Source of the DNA: UBA11957 sp963603285
GTDB lineage: Bacteria; Bacillota; Clostridia; Lachnospirales; Lachnospiraceae
NCBI GenBank assembly: GCA_963603285.1
Contig: CAVCMG010000005.1
Coordinates: 40,027 to 104,026 of the forward strand
DNA: 64,000 nucleotides
Direction: 5' to 3'
In this document: positions 35,741 through 45,252 of the stretch, piece by piece
How the letters are laid out: every line of letters starts with the position of its first letter
Numbering within the stretch: the stretch's first letter is position 1
The notes under the pieces: model-generated
What the model saw: the letters and a program-made list of their open reading frames with translations, nothing else
The model's database searches: none
Told to the model about the DNA's origin: nothing
Made by a program: the position numbers and the translations under genes

Positions 35741-36499
35741 ATGATTCATTTTGTAGGCGCCGGATCCGGAGCACCGGATCTGATTACAATACGAGGTAAG
35801 AAATTTCTGGAAGAAGCAGATGTGATCATCTATGCAGGTTCTCTGGTGAACCCGCAGCTTCTTGACTATGCAAAGGAAGGATGTCAGATCTACAACAGTG
35901 CCAAAATGACACTGGAAGAGGTACTGGATGTGATGTTCAAGGCAGAAGAGGACGGCCTGATGACTGTACGTCTGCATACCGGTGATCCGTGTCTGTACGG
36001 TGCGATCCGTGAGCAGATGGATGTTCTGGATACAAAGGAGATCAAATACGATTCCACACCGGGTGTCAGCTCCTTCTGTGGCGCGGCAAGCGCACTGGAT
36101 CTGGAGTACACTCTGCCGGATGTATCCCAGAGCGTGATCATCACCCGTATGGCCGGACGTACACCGGTACCGGAGAAGGAAAGTATCGAATCCTTTGCCG
36201 CACATCATGCGACAATGGTCGTATTCCTGTCCACAACGATGCTGGACGAGCTTTCCGAGCGTCTGATCGCCGGAGGCTATACGGCAGATACACCGGCAGC
36301 GATTGTATACAAGGCGACATGGCCGGATGAAAAGAAATTTATCTGTACCGTAGGTACACTGGCTGAAACCGCCAGAAAGAACAATGTGACCAAAACAGCA
36401 CTGATGATCATCGGTGATGTTGTGACCCATACAGAGTATAACCGTTCCGAGCTGTACAACCCGGCGTTTACAACCGAGTTCCGTGAGGCAACCAAATAA
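35741..36499 (+). CDS. cbiF: Cobalt-precorrin-4 C11-methyltransferase
   Basis: 252 residues, tetrapyrrole methylase superfamily. Starts IHFVGAGSGAPDLITIRG; VRLHTGDPCLYGAIREQMD, STPGVSSFCGAASAL and TRMAGRTPVPEKESI are characteristic of CobM/CbiF. Methylates C11 of the contracted ring. GGGAGAGAG lies upstream; 19 bp after cbiL. Confidence 0.94.
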   Translation: MIHFVGAGSGAPDLITIRGKKFLEEADVIIYAGSLVNPQLLDYAKEGCQIYNSAKMTLEEVLDVMFKAEEDGLMTVRLHTGDPCLYGAIREQMDVLDTKEIKYDSTPGVSSFCGAASALDLEYTLPDVSQSVIITRMAGRTPVPEKESIESFAAHHATMVVFLSTTMLDELSERLIAGGYTADTPAAIVYKATWPDEKKFICTVGTLAETARKNNVTKTALMIIGDVVTHTEYNRSELYNPAFTTEFREATK

Positions 36500-36537
36500 T
36501 AACGGACAGTATATCCAAAAAGGCAAAAGGAGAGAAC

Positions 36538-37593
36538 ATGAAAGCAGCCATTGTCTGTTTTTCAGAAACCGGACAGAAAACGGCAGTCCGTGTTGCCGGT
36601 GCACTGGCAGATACCACAGACTGCGAACTGTACAGCAAAACAAAATATGCCGTCCCGGATGAGCGTTTTGTCCCTGTTGCCGACCGGCTGCCGGTCTGGA
36701 CAAAGGAGCACTGGTCATATGATCTGCTGGTCTATGTGGGGGCTGTGGGAATCGCCGTACGGGCGATCGCACCGTCGGTGGCCAAAAAAACGACAGATCC
36801 CGCAGTTGTCGTTCTCGATGAGATGGCCAGATACTGTATTCCACTGCTATCGGGACATCTGGGCGGAGCCAATGCCTTTGCAGCGGATATTGCAGCGGCA
36901 ACGGGCAGTCTGCCCATTGTGACGACCGCGACAGATATCCATGCGCGGTTTGCAGTGGATGTATTTGCAAAGAAAAATGAACTGATCATCGACAGTATGC
37001 TGCTGGCAAAGGAAGTCAGCGCCGCACTGCTGGCCGGAGAGAAGATCGGCGTGTACAGTGAACTGCCCATCGAAGACACAAAGCTGCCCAAGGGGCTTGT
37101 CCCCGTCTATACAGAGAAAGAAGCAGCGGCTCTGCAGCTGGGCCTTTACATCGGCGTACATACCGGACTGCCGTTTGAAAAAACGCTGCGTCTGATCCCG
37201 AAGATCCTCTGCCTTGGCATGGGATGCCGCAGGAATACACCTGTGGAGCGTACAGCGGCCATGTTTTCCAGAATACAGAAAGAACATGCACTGGATCAGA
37301 GAGCCTTTGCCTGTGTGGCCAGCATCGACCTGAAAAAGGATGAAGCGGCCCTGCACAGTCTGGCAGAGGACTTACAGGTACCGTTTATCTGTTACCGCGC
37401 GGATGAGCTGGCAGCGCTGGAGGGTGATTTTACACCGTCAGCCTTTGTCAGCAGTATTACGGGTGTGGACAATGTCTGTGAGCGAAGCGCTGTACTGGCA
37501 GCGAAGGGCGGACAACTGATCATAAAGAAAACGCCGCAGGACGGGGTGACTGCCGCTGTGGCTGTGATAAACAGGAGGATTCATTTTGAGTAA
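36538..37593 (+). CDS. cbiG: Cobalt-precorrin-5A hydrolase
   Basis: 351 residues. Opens the delta-lactone and releases acetaldehyde in the anaerobic route. The N-terminal and central CbiG regions show VGAVGIAVRAIAP and PLLSGHLGGANAFAADIAAATG; the C-terminal domain begins at ILCLGMGCRRNTPVE and contains ASIDLKKDE and FVSSITGVDNVCERSAVLAA. CbiG exists only in the anaerobic pathway, so it defines the route. Overlaps cbiH by 8 bp. Confidence 0.94.
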   Translation: MKAAIVCFSETGQKTAVRVAGALADTTDCELYSKTKYAVPDERFVPVADRLPVWTKEHWSYDLLVYVGAVGIAVRAIAPSVAKKTTDPAVVVLDEMARYCIPLLSGHLGGANAFAADIAAATGSLPIVTTATDIHARFAVDVFAKKNELIIDSMLLAKEVSAALLAGEKIGVYSELPIEDTKLPKGLVPVYTEKEAAALQLGLYIGVHTGLPFEKTLRLIPKILCLGMGCRRNTPVERTAAMFSRIQKEHALDQRAFACVASIDLKKDEAALHSLAEDLQVPFICYRADELAALEGDFTPSAFVSSITGVDNVCERSAVLAAKGGQLIIKKTPQDGVTAAVAVINRRIHFE

Positions 37594-38323
37594 GATATAT
37601 GTAGTGGGCATCGGCCCCGGAGAGTATGAGCAGATGACTTTAAAAGCCATCCATGCACTGGAAGCCAGCGATGTGATCATCGGATATACCGTATATGTAG
37701 ATCTGGTACGCGAGCATTTCGCAGGTAAGGAATTTATGACAACACCGATGAAAAAGGAAGTAGACCGCTGTGTTATCGCCTTTGAGGAAGCAAAGAAGGG
37801 CAAGACGGTATCCATGATCTGCAGCGGTGATGCCGGTGTATACGGCATGGCCGGTCTGATGTACGAAGTCGGCGTGAAATATCCGGAGACAGAGCTGGAG
37901 ATCGTTCCGGGTGTGACGGCAGCCCTTGGCGGTGCCGCAGTACTTGGCGCTCCGCTGATCCACGATTTCTGCCTGATCTCTCTGAGCGATCTGCTGACAC
38001 CGTGGGAAAAGATCGAAAAACGTCTGCTGGCTGCTTCCGATGCGGATATGGGTATCTGCCTGTATAATCCGTCCAGCAAGAAGCGCCACGATTATCTGCA
38101 GAAAGCCTGTGATCTGATGATGCAGTACAAATCGCCGGAGACTGTATGCGGTATCGTCGGCAATATCGGCCGTGACGGTCAGGCATACCGTGTGATGACT
38201 TTAAAAGAGCTTCGCGATACCCAGGTGGATATGTTTACCACTGTCTTTGTCGGTAATTCCCAGACAAAGGAGATCGCCGGTAAGATGGTGACACCGCGCG
38301 GCTACAAGGGTGTACAGGATTGA
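37586..38323 (+). CDS. cbiH: Cobalt-factor III / precorrin-3B C17-methyltransferase
   Basis: 245 residues, tetrapyrrole methylase family. KIYVVGIGPGEYEQMTLKAIHALE is the SAM site; CSGDAGVYGMAGLMYE, VPGVTAALGGAAVLGAPLIHDF and LYNPSSKKRHDYLQKA are typical of CobJ/CbiH. It couples C17 methylation with ring contraction. Starts inside cbiG with AGGAGG upstream. Confidence 0.94.
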   Translation: MSKIYVVGIGPGEYEQMTLKAIHALEASDVIIGYTVYVDLVREHFAGKEFMTTPMKKEVDRCVIAFEEAKKGKTVSMICSGDAGVYGMAGLMYEVGVKYPETELEIVPGVTAALGGAAVLGAPLIHDFCLISLSDLLTPWEKIEKRLLAASDADMGICLYNPSSKKRHDYLQKACDLMMQYKSPETVCGIVGNIGRDGQAYRVMTLKELRDTQVDMFTTVFVGNSQTKEIAGKMVTPRGYKGVQD

Positions 38324-38337
38324 CAGGAAAAGAAAGC

Positions 38338-40320
38338 GTGAAAGATATGCAGAAAGTAGTAGTCTTTGCCGGTACGATCGAAGGCAGGAATATCGCAGAA
38401 TTTCTGAATGCCCAGGGGGTGGATACCTGTGTCTGTGTGGCTACGGAATACGGTGAGAGCCTGCTGCCGGAGGGAGAGCATCTGCGCGTATCCCATGAAC
38501 GGCTGACAAAAGAGGAGATGGAAGCGCTTTTTCGCAGGGAAAAGGTGACGCTGGTGGTGGATGCCACCCATCCTTATGCGGCTCTGGTGACGGAGAATAT
38601 ACAGGCTGCCTGCGAAACGACAGCTGTACCGTATCTGCGTCTGGTAAGAGAAAGCGAGAGCTGGAATGAGGACGATGTCGTCTGCGTGGATTCTGTGGCA
38701 GAGGCAGCCGCATGGCTGCAGCAGACGGAAGGGAATATCCTGACAGCCACAGGCAGCAAGGAGCTGAAGGAGTATACCACAATCCCATCTTATGCAGACC
38801 GTGTATATGCCAGAGTCCTGTCCCTGCCGGAGGTTGTAAAAAGCTGTGCAGAGCTTGGCTTTACGGGCAAGCATCTGATCTGTATGCAGGGGCCTTTCTC
38901 TGTGGAGATGAATACAGCGCTTCTGAAGCAGTATGATATCCGCTATCTGGTGACAAAGGAAGCCGGTAAAAACGGCGGTTTTCCGGAAAAGGTACAGGCA
39001 GCAAAGGCAGCCGGTGCCGTGCTGGTCGTTGTGGGACGCCCGGCGAAGGAGGAAGGATACAGCTATACAGCATGTAAAAAGGAGCTGATCGACAGACTGC
39101 AGCTTACCATACAGCAGAAGGTGACGCTGGTCGGTATCGGACCGGGCGCAAAGGAAGACCGTACGCAGGCGGCAGAAGACTGTTTCGCCCATGCGGACCT
39201 GATCATCGGTGCAAAGCGCATGACAGACAGCGTGGCAGCACCGGGACAGCCGGTGTGGTCGGCCTATGATCCGGTGAAAATCCGTGATTATATTCTGGAA
39301 CATCCGGAATACGGGCATATTGCCGTGGCACTGTCCGGTGACGTCGGTTTTTACAGCGGTGCAAAGAAGCTGCTGGAAGTACTGGGAAGCGATATGGATG
39401 TACAGATCCTGCCGGGCATTTCTTCCATGGTAGCTTTTATGGCAAAGCTTGGCCTGCCCTGGGAGGATGTTGTGCCGTTTTCTGCCCATGGCCGTGAGGT
39501 CAATCTGGTCGGCCATATCTGCAAACAGGAAAAGGTCTATGCAATCCTCGGTACGGCAGATGGTGTGAGCCTGCTGTGCAATCAGCTGGTCTTTTACGGT
39601 ATAGGTGATGTACGGGTATCCGTGGGAGAAAAAATCTCCTACCCGGATGAGCGTATCTGTACGGGAAAGGCAGCAGATTTTGTGGGTATCGAGACAGACC
39701 CGCTCTGCGTGATCTATGTGGAAAATCCGCAGGCCGCAGGGCACATTGTGACACATGGTATGTCGGATGAGCTGTTCTTGCGGGACAAGGTGCCGATGAC
39801 AAAGGAAGAGGTGCGTACAGCTTCCATTTCCAAGCTGCATCTGACAAAGGATGCGGTGGTCTACGATGTGGGCGCCGGTACCGGCTCCGTATCGATCGAA
39901 ATGGCCCTGACTGTGACGGACGGCCATGTCTATGCCGTTGAGAAAAAGGAGACGGCGGTAGAGCTTTTACATAAAAACAAGCAGCATTTTGCTGCGGACA
40001 ATCTGACGATCATCGAGGGACTTGCACCGGAGGCCTTACAGGAGCTGCCTGTGCCGACCCATGCCTTTATCGGCGGTTCCTCCGGCAATCTGGACGAGAT
40101 CGTTGGTTTATTATTACAGAAAAATCCGGGCATCCGTATCGTGATCAATGCGATCACACTGGAAACGGTACAGGAAGCGCTGGATGTGATGAAAAAATAT
40201 CCGGTACGGGATACGGAGGTTGTTTCGATGTCTGTGGCCCGTTCCAAAGAGATCGGTTCCTATCATATGATGATGGGACAGAATCCGGTCTATATCTTTT
40301 CTTTCGAAGGAGAGCAGTAA
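38338..40320 (+). CDS. cbiJET: Fused precorrin-6A reductase / C5-methyltransferase / C15-methyltransferase (CbiJ-CbiE-CbiT)
   Basis: About 660 residues with three enzymes in line. CbiJ/CobK, about residues 1-250: VVVFAGTIEGRNIAEFL, VDATHPYA, NILTATGSKEL. CbiE, about 258-455: VTLVGIGPGAKEDRTQAAED, ALSGDVGFYSGAKKL, SAHGREV. CbiT, about 465-655: LRDKVPMTKEEVRT, the SAM loop VYDVGAGTGSVSIEMAL, and FIGGSSGNLDEI. Together they reduce precorrin-6A, methylate C5 and C15 and decarboxylate C12. CbiE-CbiT fusion (CobL) is common; addition of CbiJ is less so. GTG 38338 is preferred, with AGGAAA 7 bp upstream; ATG 38347 is the alternative. Confidence 0.92.
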   Translation: MKDMQKVVVFAGTIEGRNIAEFLNAQGVDTCVCVATEYGESLLPEGEHLRVSHERLTKEEMEALFRREKVTLVVDATHPYAALVTENIQAACETTAVPYLRLVRESESWNEDDVVCVDSVAEAAAWLQQTEGNILTATGSKELKEYTTIPSYADRVYARVLSLPEVVKSCAELGFTGKHLICMQGPFSVEMNTALLKQYDIRYLVTKEAGKNGGFPEKVQAAKAAGAVLVVVGRPAKEEGYSYTACKKELIDRLQLTIQQKVTLVGIGPGAKEDRTQAAEDCFAHADLIIGAKRMTDSVAAPGQPVWSAYDPVKIRDYILEHPEYGHIAVALSGDVGFYSGAKKLLEVLGSDMDVQILPGISSMVAFMAKLGLPWEDVVPFSAHGREVNLVGHICKQEKVYAILGTADGVSLLCNQLVFYGIGDVRVSVGEKISYPDERICTGKAADFVGIETDPLCVIYVENPQAAGHIVTHGMSDELFLRDKVPMTKEEVRTASISKLHLTKDAVVYDVGAGTGSVSIEMALTVTDGHVYAVEKKETAVELLHKNKQHFAADNLTIIEGLAPEALQELPVPTHAFIGGSSGNLDEIVGLLLQKNPGIRIVINAITLETVQEALDVMKKYPVRDTEVVSMSVARSKEIGSYHMMMGQNPVYIFSFEGEQ

Positions 40321-40321
40321 C

Positions 40322-41725
40322 ATGAAAATACCACGGCTGATGATCACTGCGGCGGCAAGCGGCAGCGGTAAGACTTTATGTACCTGCGGCCTTTTGCAGG
40401 CGCTGAAAAACAGGAGTCTGGATGTGGTTTCGTTCAAATGTGGGCCGGATTATATCGATCCGATGTTCCACACAAAGGTGATCGGTACCAAAAGCCGGAA
40501 TCTGGATACCTTTTTTACCGATGAAGATACGACCCGTTTCCTGCTGGAAAAGAATGCGGCAGAGGCCGATGTGGCGGTGATCGAGGGCGTTATGGGATAT
40601 TACGACGGTCTGGCCGGGATTTCGGTCAGCGCCAGCGCATGGGATCTGGCCGATACCACGAAAACCCCGGCGGTGCTTCTGATGAACTGCAAGGGTATGA
40701 GTGTGTCGATCGTGCCGTTTATCAAGGGTTTTCTGGAATATAAGGAAAACAGCCATATCAAGGGCGTGATCCTGAACCGTATTTCCGGTATGCTTTATCC
40801 CAGAGTGAAGGACATGATCGAAAAGCAGCTGCCCGTAAAGGTTTACGGCTATCTGCCGGAATTAAAGGACTGTCTGCTGGAAAGCCGCCATCTGGGACTC
40901 GTACTCCCGGAGGAGATCGAGGATCTGCAGATGCAGCTGGATACGCTGGCGGAGACCATGGAAAAGTCGGTGGATATTGACGGACTGTTACAACTGGCAG
41001 CGGATGCCGATGAGCTGGAAGCCGGAGAAAAGTATATTGCCTATGAACAGCATCTGGCTGATGCCCAGCTGGAAAAAACAGCAGAAGAATACCCCTATGC
41101 GGGACTTCGGATCGGTGTGGCCAGAGATGAGGCATTCTGCTTCTTTTACGAAGATAATCTGGACTGGCTCAGGGAGCAGGGGGTCGAGCTGGTGGAATTT
41201 TCCCCACTGCACGATACACACCTGCCAAAACAGCTGGACGGCCTGATCTTAAACGGTGGCTATCCGGAGCTGTATGCGAGAGGCTTGAGCGGCAACAAGA
41301 CGTTGCTTGCGGATATCCGTATGGCAATCGAATATGGACTGGTAACGACAGCGGAATGTGGCGGCTTTATGTATCTGCAGGAATCCATGGAAGATATGGA
41401 AGGCAGAGCGTGGCCGATGGCCGGTGTGATCCACGGACGCGCGTGGAAGACGCCGCGACTGACCCGGTTTGGGTATATCACGCTGCAGGGCGGCACAGCA
41501 TTTGGCTGTGAGACAGGGCCTGTAAATGCCCATGAATTTCATTATTTTGATGTGGAGGACTGCGGCAGTGACTGGCATGCGGAAAAGCCTTTAAGCACAA
41601 GAGGCTGGGACTGTATCCATGCAGAAGAGACGCTGTTTGCTGGATTCCCACATATGTATTACTATGCCAATGAAGAATTTCCGAAGGCATTCTTAAGAAA
41701 ATGTCTCGAAAAGAAAAGAGGGTAG
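40322..41725 (+). CDS. cbiA: Cobyrinate a,c-diamide synthase
   Basis: 467 residues. N-terminal ATPase domain with MITAAASGSGKTLCTCGLLQAL (P-loop) and FKCGPDYIDPMFH; C-terminal class-I-like glutamine amidotransferase with the nucleophile Cys in TTAECGGFMYLQ and the late NAHEFHYF. It amidates the a and c side chains using glutamine and ATP. The start follows the preceding stop by one base, so it is coupled to cbiJET. Confidence 0.95.
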   Translation: MKIPRLMITAAASGSGKTLCTCGLLQALKNRSLDVVSFKCGPDYIDPMFHTKVIGTKSRNLDTFFTDEDTTRFLLEKNAAEADVAVIEGVMGYYDGLAGISVSASAWDLADTTKTPAVLLMNCKGMSVSIVPFIKGFLEYKENSHIKGVILNRISGMLYPRVKDMIEKQLPVKVYGYLPELKDCLLESRHLGLVLPEEIEDLQMQLDTLAETMEKSVDIDGLLQLAADADELEAGEKYIAYEQHLADAQLEKTAEEYPYAGLRIGVARDEAFCFFYEDNLDWLREQGVELVEFSPLHDTHLPKQLDGLILNGGYPELYARGLSGNKTLLADIRMAIEYGLVTTAECGGFMYLQESMEDMEGRAWPMAGVIHGRAWKTPRLTRFGYITLQGGTAFGCETGPVNAHEFHYFDVEDCGSDWHAEKPLSTRGWDCIHAEETLFAGFPHMYYYANEEFPKAFLRKCLEKKRG

Positions 41726-41804
41726 CCTGTAAGAGCTGCCCGCATGGAAAACTGTCTGCCAGCCGGGAGAAACCGTGGCAGATCTGTGCAGAAAGGACGT
41801 AAAA

Positions 41805-42854
41805 ATGACACTGGAAGAAGCACTGGAAAAGATAACACCGCTGAAGCAGGAGGCTGTGGAGGCGGCTTGGAAACGCTGGAGTGAGACATCGATCCCGATC
41901 CACAGTCTGGGAAAGCTGCAGGATGCTGTGGCAGCGATCGCCGGTATGCTGGGAACAGCGGATGTGGCGCTGGATAAAAAGGCCCTCGTGGTCATGTGTG
42001 CTGATAACGGCATCGTAGAAGAGGGAATTTCCCAGAGTGGTCAGGAAGTCACAAAGATCATCGCCGAGAATTTCCTTAAAGAAAAGGCAACAGCGGCGAT
42101 TTTCTGTAAGAAATCCGGTGCTGACGTATTTCCAGTGGATATCGGTATCGCATCGGACAATCTTCTTCCGAACCATAAAATCGCCTACGGTACAAAGAAT
42201 TTTGCCAAAGAACCGGCCATGACGAGAGAACAGGCCGTGGCAGCGATCGAGGTCGGTATCCATATGGCCGAGGAGCTGTACGAAAAGGGCTACCGTATCA
42301 TCGCTACCGGTGAGATGGGTATCGGTAATACGACGACGAGCAGCGCGATGACCGCTGTGTATACAGGGGTGTCTCCTGCGGAGGTTACAGGCCGTGGTGC
42401 AGGGCTTTCCAGTGCCGGCCTGCAAAAGAAGGTGCAGGTCATCGAGGATGCCATCGAGCGCTATCACATGGATCCGGAGGATCCGATCGGCGTGCTGTCC
42501 TGCGTGGGCGGCTTTGATATCGCTGGTATGTGTGGCGTGTTCCTTGGCGGTGCGGCACTCGGCATTCCGGTCGTGATCGACGGATTTATTTCCGGTGTGG
42601 CGGCACTGACAGCTTACAAGCTGTGTCCGACGAGCCGTCAGTATATGTTTGCGTCCCATCTGTCCCAGGAACCGGCGTCAAAGCTGATCCTGGATACGCT
42701 GGGTATCGAGGGCTTTATGGACTGCCGGATGCGCCTTGGCGAGGGCAGTGGCGCGGTGCTGCTGTTCCCGATTCTGGATATGGCGATGGAGGTATACCGT
42801 TCCGTAGCCTCTTTTGATGAAAATAATATGGAACATTACGTTCCGTTAAGCTAA
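41805..42854 (+). CDS. cobT: Nicotinate-nucleotide:dimethylbenzimidazole phosphoribosyltransferase
   Basis: 349 residues. Activates the lower ligand base to alpha-ribazole phosphate. Family segments are VVMCADNGIVEEGISQS, ATGEMGIGNTTTSSAM, TGRGAGLSSAGLQKK, VVIDGFISGVAAL and the catalytic Glu loop RLGEGSGAVLLF near the end. Start ATG 41805 follows AAAGGACG; an upstream GTG is unsupported. The 79-bp gap after cbiA shows no promoter. The true base could be other than DMB, since no bluB or bza genes are visible here. Confidence 0.94.
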   Translation: MTLEEALEKITPLKQEAVEAAWKRWSETSIPIHSLGKLQDAVAAIAGMLGTADVALDKKALVVMCADNGIVEEGISQSGQEVTKIIAENFLKEKATAAIFCKKSGADVFPVDIGIASDNLLPNHKIAYGTKNFAKEPAMTREQAVAAIEVGIHMAEELYEKGYRIIATGEMGIGNTTTSSAMTAVYTGVSPAEVTGRGAGLSSAGLQKKVQVIEDAIERYHMDPEDPIGVLSCVGGFDIAGMCGVFLGGAALGIPVVIDGFISGVAALTAYKLCPTSRQYMFASHLSQEPASKLILDTLGIEGFMDCRMRLGEGSGAVLLFPILDMAMEVYRSVASFDENNMEHYVPLS

Positions 42855-42911
42855 ACGCAGCGCTTACAGATGTTGTAAAGGCTGCACTACTGACAGCAGG
42901 AGAATGAGCGT

Positions 42912-43451
42912 ATGTTTCGTGTAGTGACGGGCGGCAGCGGCAGTGGAAAATCCGCTTTCGCCGAGCAGTGTGTGCTGGATTTCGGTCCGGCAAAGCGCAT
43001 CTATATTGCGACGATGTTTCCTTTTGACGAGGAATGTCAGATGCGGATACAGCGGCACAGAAGGATGCGACAGGAAAAACAGTTTGATACGATCGAGTGT
43101 TATACCGGGCTGAAATATGCCGATATTCCCAGGGACAGTGTGGTACTTCTGGAATGTATGTCCAATCTGACCGCGAATGAGATGTATCAGGAAAACGGCG
43201 CGGGAGAGGATACCGTGGCGGAGATCATGGACGGGATCCGCTGGCTTCTGGGGCGTGTGCGCCATCTGGTGGTCGTGACCAATGAGATTTTCAGCGACGG
43301 GATCACCTACGATCCGGACACCTGCAGGTACCAGTCGTATCTGGGACAGATCAACAGCGAGATGGGAAAGATCGCAGATACGGTGACTGAGGTGGTTTAT
43401 GGTATCCCGCTGACGGTGAAAGGAGAGGCACATGAAAAAGCTTATCAATAG
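42912..43451 (+). CDS. cobU: Adenosylcobinamide kinase / guanylyltransferase
   Basis: 179 residues. P-loop VTGGSGSGKSAFAEQ, IYIATMFPFDEECQMRIQRHRRMR with the His region used for guanylylation, LLECMSNLTANEM, VVVTNEIFSDG and a C-terminal QINSEMGKIADTVTEVVYGIPLTVK. Phosphorylates adenosylcobinamide and converts it to the GDP form. Overlaps cobS by 20 bp. Confidence 0.93.
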   Translation: MFRVVTGGSGSGKSAFAEQCVLDFGPAKRIYIATMFPFDEECQMRIQRHRRMRQEKQFDTIECYTGLKYADIPRDSVVLLECMSNLTANEMYQENGAGEDTVAEIMDGIRWLLGRVRHLVVVTNEIFSDGITYDPDTCRYQSYLGQINSEMGKIADTVTEVVYGIPLTVKGEAHEKAYQ

Positions 43452-44223
43452 TGCGATCGCAGCTTTCGCGATGTTTTCCCGGATCCCGATGCCGCGGTGC
43501 GACTGGGAAAAGGACAATATCCGGTATATGCTGGTCTTTATGCCTCTGGTGGGGGCTGTGATTGGCGGCGTATCATATATCTGGGCCTTTATTGGCGGAC
43601 ATCTGTGGTATGACCGGATTCTGGAGAGCATGCTTTTGTTTCTGATTCCCTTTGTGCTGACAGGGGGTATCCATCTGGACGGATTTCTGGATACGACGGA
43701 TGCTTTAAGCTCGTGGAAATCAAAGGAAGAGCGCGTGGAGATCTTAAAAGACGTTCATATTGGCGCTTTTGCCGTGATCCGGGGTGTGATATGGCTGATG
43801 TTTATGTTTGCGGTTTACACCTCCGTTTCAAAAAAGGAAGTGCTCTGGCCGTTTCTGGGGCTTGTTTTTGTGATGAGCCGGGCGTTAAATGCCCTGTCCA
43901 TCCTGACATTTCCAAAGGCCAAGGCGACCGGTACGGTCAATACCTGGCAGAAGGATGCGGATCCGAAATGCAAAGGGATCCTGATCGTGATCTTTGTGCT
44001 GACAGCGATTCTTGGAATTGCGATCCAGCCGCTGTACGGCGTATTGCTGACGGCAAGCGTACTGGCTGTATATGGCTGGTATTATAAGAAATCCATGAAA
44101 TATTTCGGCGGTATGACAGGGGATCTGGCCGGATACTTTGTCTGTGTGTGCGAGGCGGCGAGCCTGTTTGTGCTGGCTGTCGTATGTGCAGGACTGCCGG
44201 TACTGGAAAAGATGTGCAGATAA
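43432..44223 (+). CDS. cobS: Adenosylcobinamide-GDP ribazoletransferase (cobalamin synthase)
   Basis: 263 residues, integral membrane protein with about six hydrophobic segments. The signature GGIHLDGFLDTTDALSSW (about residue 80) carries the catalytic acidic residues; MFSRIPMP near the N-terminus and GGMTGDLAGYFVCVCEAASL near the end are conserved. Joins the activated corrinoid to alpha-ribazole at the membrane. GGAGAGG precedes ATG inside cobU. Confidence 0.94.
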   Translation: MKKLINSAIAAFAMFSRIPMPRCDWEKDNIRYMLVFMPLVGAVIGGVSYIWAFIGGHLWYDRILESMLLFLIPFVLTGGIHLDGFLDTTDALSSWKSKEERVEILKDVHIGAFAVIRGVIWLMFMFAVYTSVSKKEVLWPFLGLVFVMSRALNALSILTFPKAKATGTVNTWQKDADPKCKGILIVIFVLTAILGIAIQPLYGVLLTASVLAVYGWYYKKSMKYFGGMTGDLAGYFVCVCEAASLFVLAVVCAGLPVLEKMCR

Positions 44224-44236
44224 CAGGAGAAGAGAG

Positions 44237-44611
44237 ATGAAACTGATCATTGGCGGTGCCTTTCAGGGGAAAAAGGCCTTTGCCCGTACGCTTTGCCCGA
44301 ATGTAACATTTATCGACGGACAGACCTGTGCGCCGGAGGATATTTTTACCTGCAAGGGAATCTATCATTTTCATGAATATGTGCGGAACTGTCTGAAAAA
44401 CGGACAGGACTGTATGACGCTTGGAGAAGAGCTGATACAGAAAAATCCTTCGCTGGTCGTGGTGACCAATGAGCTGGGATATGGCGTTGTACCGATCGAG
44501 GCCTTTGACCGGGAATACCGGGAGCGCACCGGCCGTATCTGTACGGTGCTGGCGGCGGCCTCTGATGAGGTATACCGCGTGATCTGCGGTGTGGGACTGA
44601 AGATCAAATAA
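44237..44611 (+). CDS. Short CobU-like protein with altered P-loop
   Basis: About 124 residues. The start KLIIGGAFQGKKAFA aligns with the CobU P-loop GGARSGKS, but the Ser/Thr after GK is Lys. The end VVVTNELGYGVVPIEAFDREYRERTGRICTVLAAASDEVYRVICGVGLKIK matches the CobU C-terminus closely. The middle is about 50 residues shorter than in CobU, and no obvious guanylylation motif is present apart from FHEY. A partner of, or relic paralogue to, the full cobU two genes upstream. Start ATG 44237 has AGGAGAAGAGAG before it; the longer frame lies inside cobS. Confidence 0.75.
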   Translation: MKLIIGGAFQGKKAFARTLCPNVTFIDGQTCAPEDIFTCKGIYHFHEYVRNCLKNGQDCMTLGEELIQKNPSLVVVTNELGYGVVPIEAFDREYRERTGRICTVLAAASDEVYRVICGVGLKIK

Positions 44612-44670
44612 AGACAATCCGGGAAACTTGCGAGATATGTTTCTCACAGGTTGCTGTGAATGGAGTGCGT

Positions 44671-45252
44671 ATGAAGATCGTATGTATCCGGCATGGAAAG
44701 ACAGCCGGAAACTTAAAAGGCGCGTATGTGGGCCGGACGGATGAGCCGCTTTGTGAAAAAGGCAGGGAAGAGCTCTTAAAGAAAACGTATCCGGCTGTGG
44801 ATGCGGTATTTGTCAGCCCGATGTTACGGTGTCAGCAGACAGCGGCGATCGCCTGTCCTTCGCAGGCACCGGTGGTGATCGATGAGCTCCGGGAATGTGA
44901 TTTTGGCCGTTTTGAGGGAAAAACGTGGCAGGAACTGTCCGGGGACAGTGACTATCAGGCATGGATCGACAGTGGCGGTCTGGGGGCTTTCCCGGACGGG
45001 GAGAGCCATGAGGACTTTATCGCCCGCTGTTGCGAGGGCTTTCGCAGAGTATATGATATCTGTGCAGAAAAGAACATCGAAACAGCGGCGCTCGTTGTTC
45101 ATGGAGGCACGATCATGGCGCTTCTGGATGCATGGTCCGAGCCACACAAGGGCTATTTTGACTGGCAGGTGAAAAACGGCGCGTATCTGGTTCTGGACTG
45201 CGAGCAAAAGGGTGCAGAAAGCTTTGCTTTGCGACTGACAGAAAAAGGATAG
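44671..45252 (+). CDS. cobC: Alpha-ribazole phosphatase, histidine phosphatase family
   Basis: About 193 residues. IVCIRHGKTAGNLKGAYVGRTDEPL carries the phospho-acceptor His in RHG, followed by VFVSPMLRCQQTAAI, LRECDFGRFEGKTWQEL and the second His in LVVHGGTIMALL. CobC removes the 5'-phosphate in lower-ligand assembly, which the operon position supports. Start ATG 44671 after TGGAG; an in-frame ATG five codons earlier lacks an RBS. Confidence 0.88.
   Translation: MKIVCIRHGKTAGNLKGAYVGRTDEPLCEKGREELLKKTYPAVDAVFVSPMLRCQQTAAIACPSQAPVVIDELRECDFGRFEGKTWQELSGDSDYQAWIDSGGLGAFPDGESHEDFIARCCEGFRRVYDICAEKNIETAALVVHGGTIMALLDAWSEPHKGYFDWQVKNGAYLVLDCEQKGAESFALRLTEKG

Noticed and set aside
38302..39927. 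541-codon minus-strand ORF opposite cbiJET
   Set aside because: Antisense shadow of a strongly supported triple-domain enzyme.
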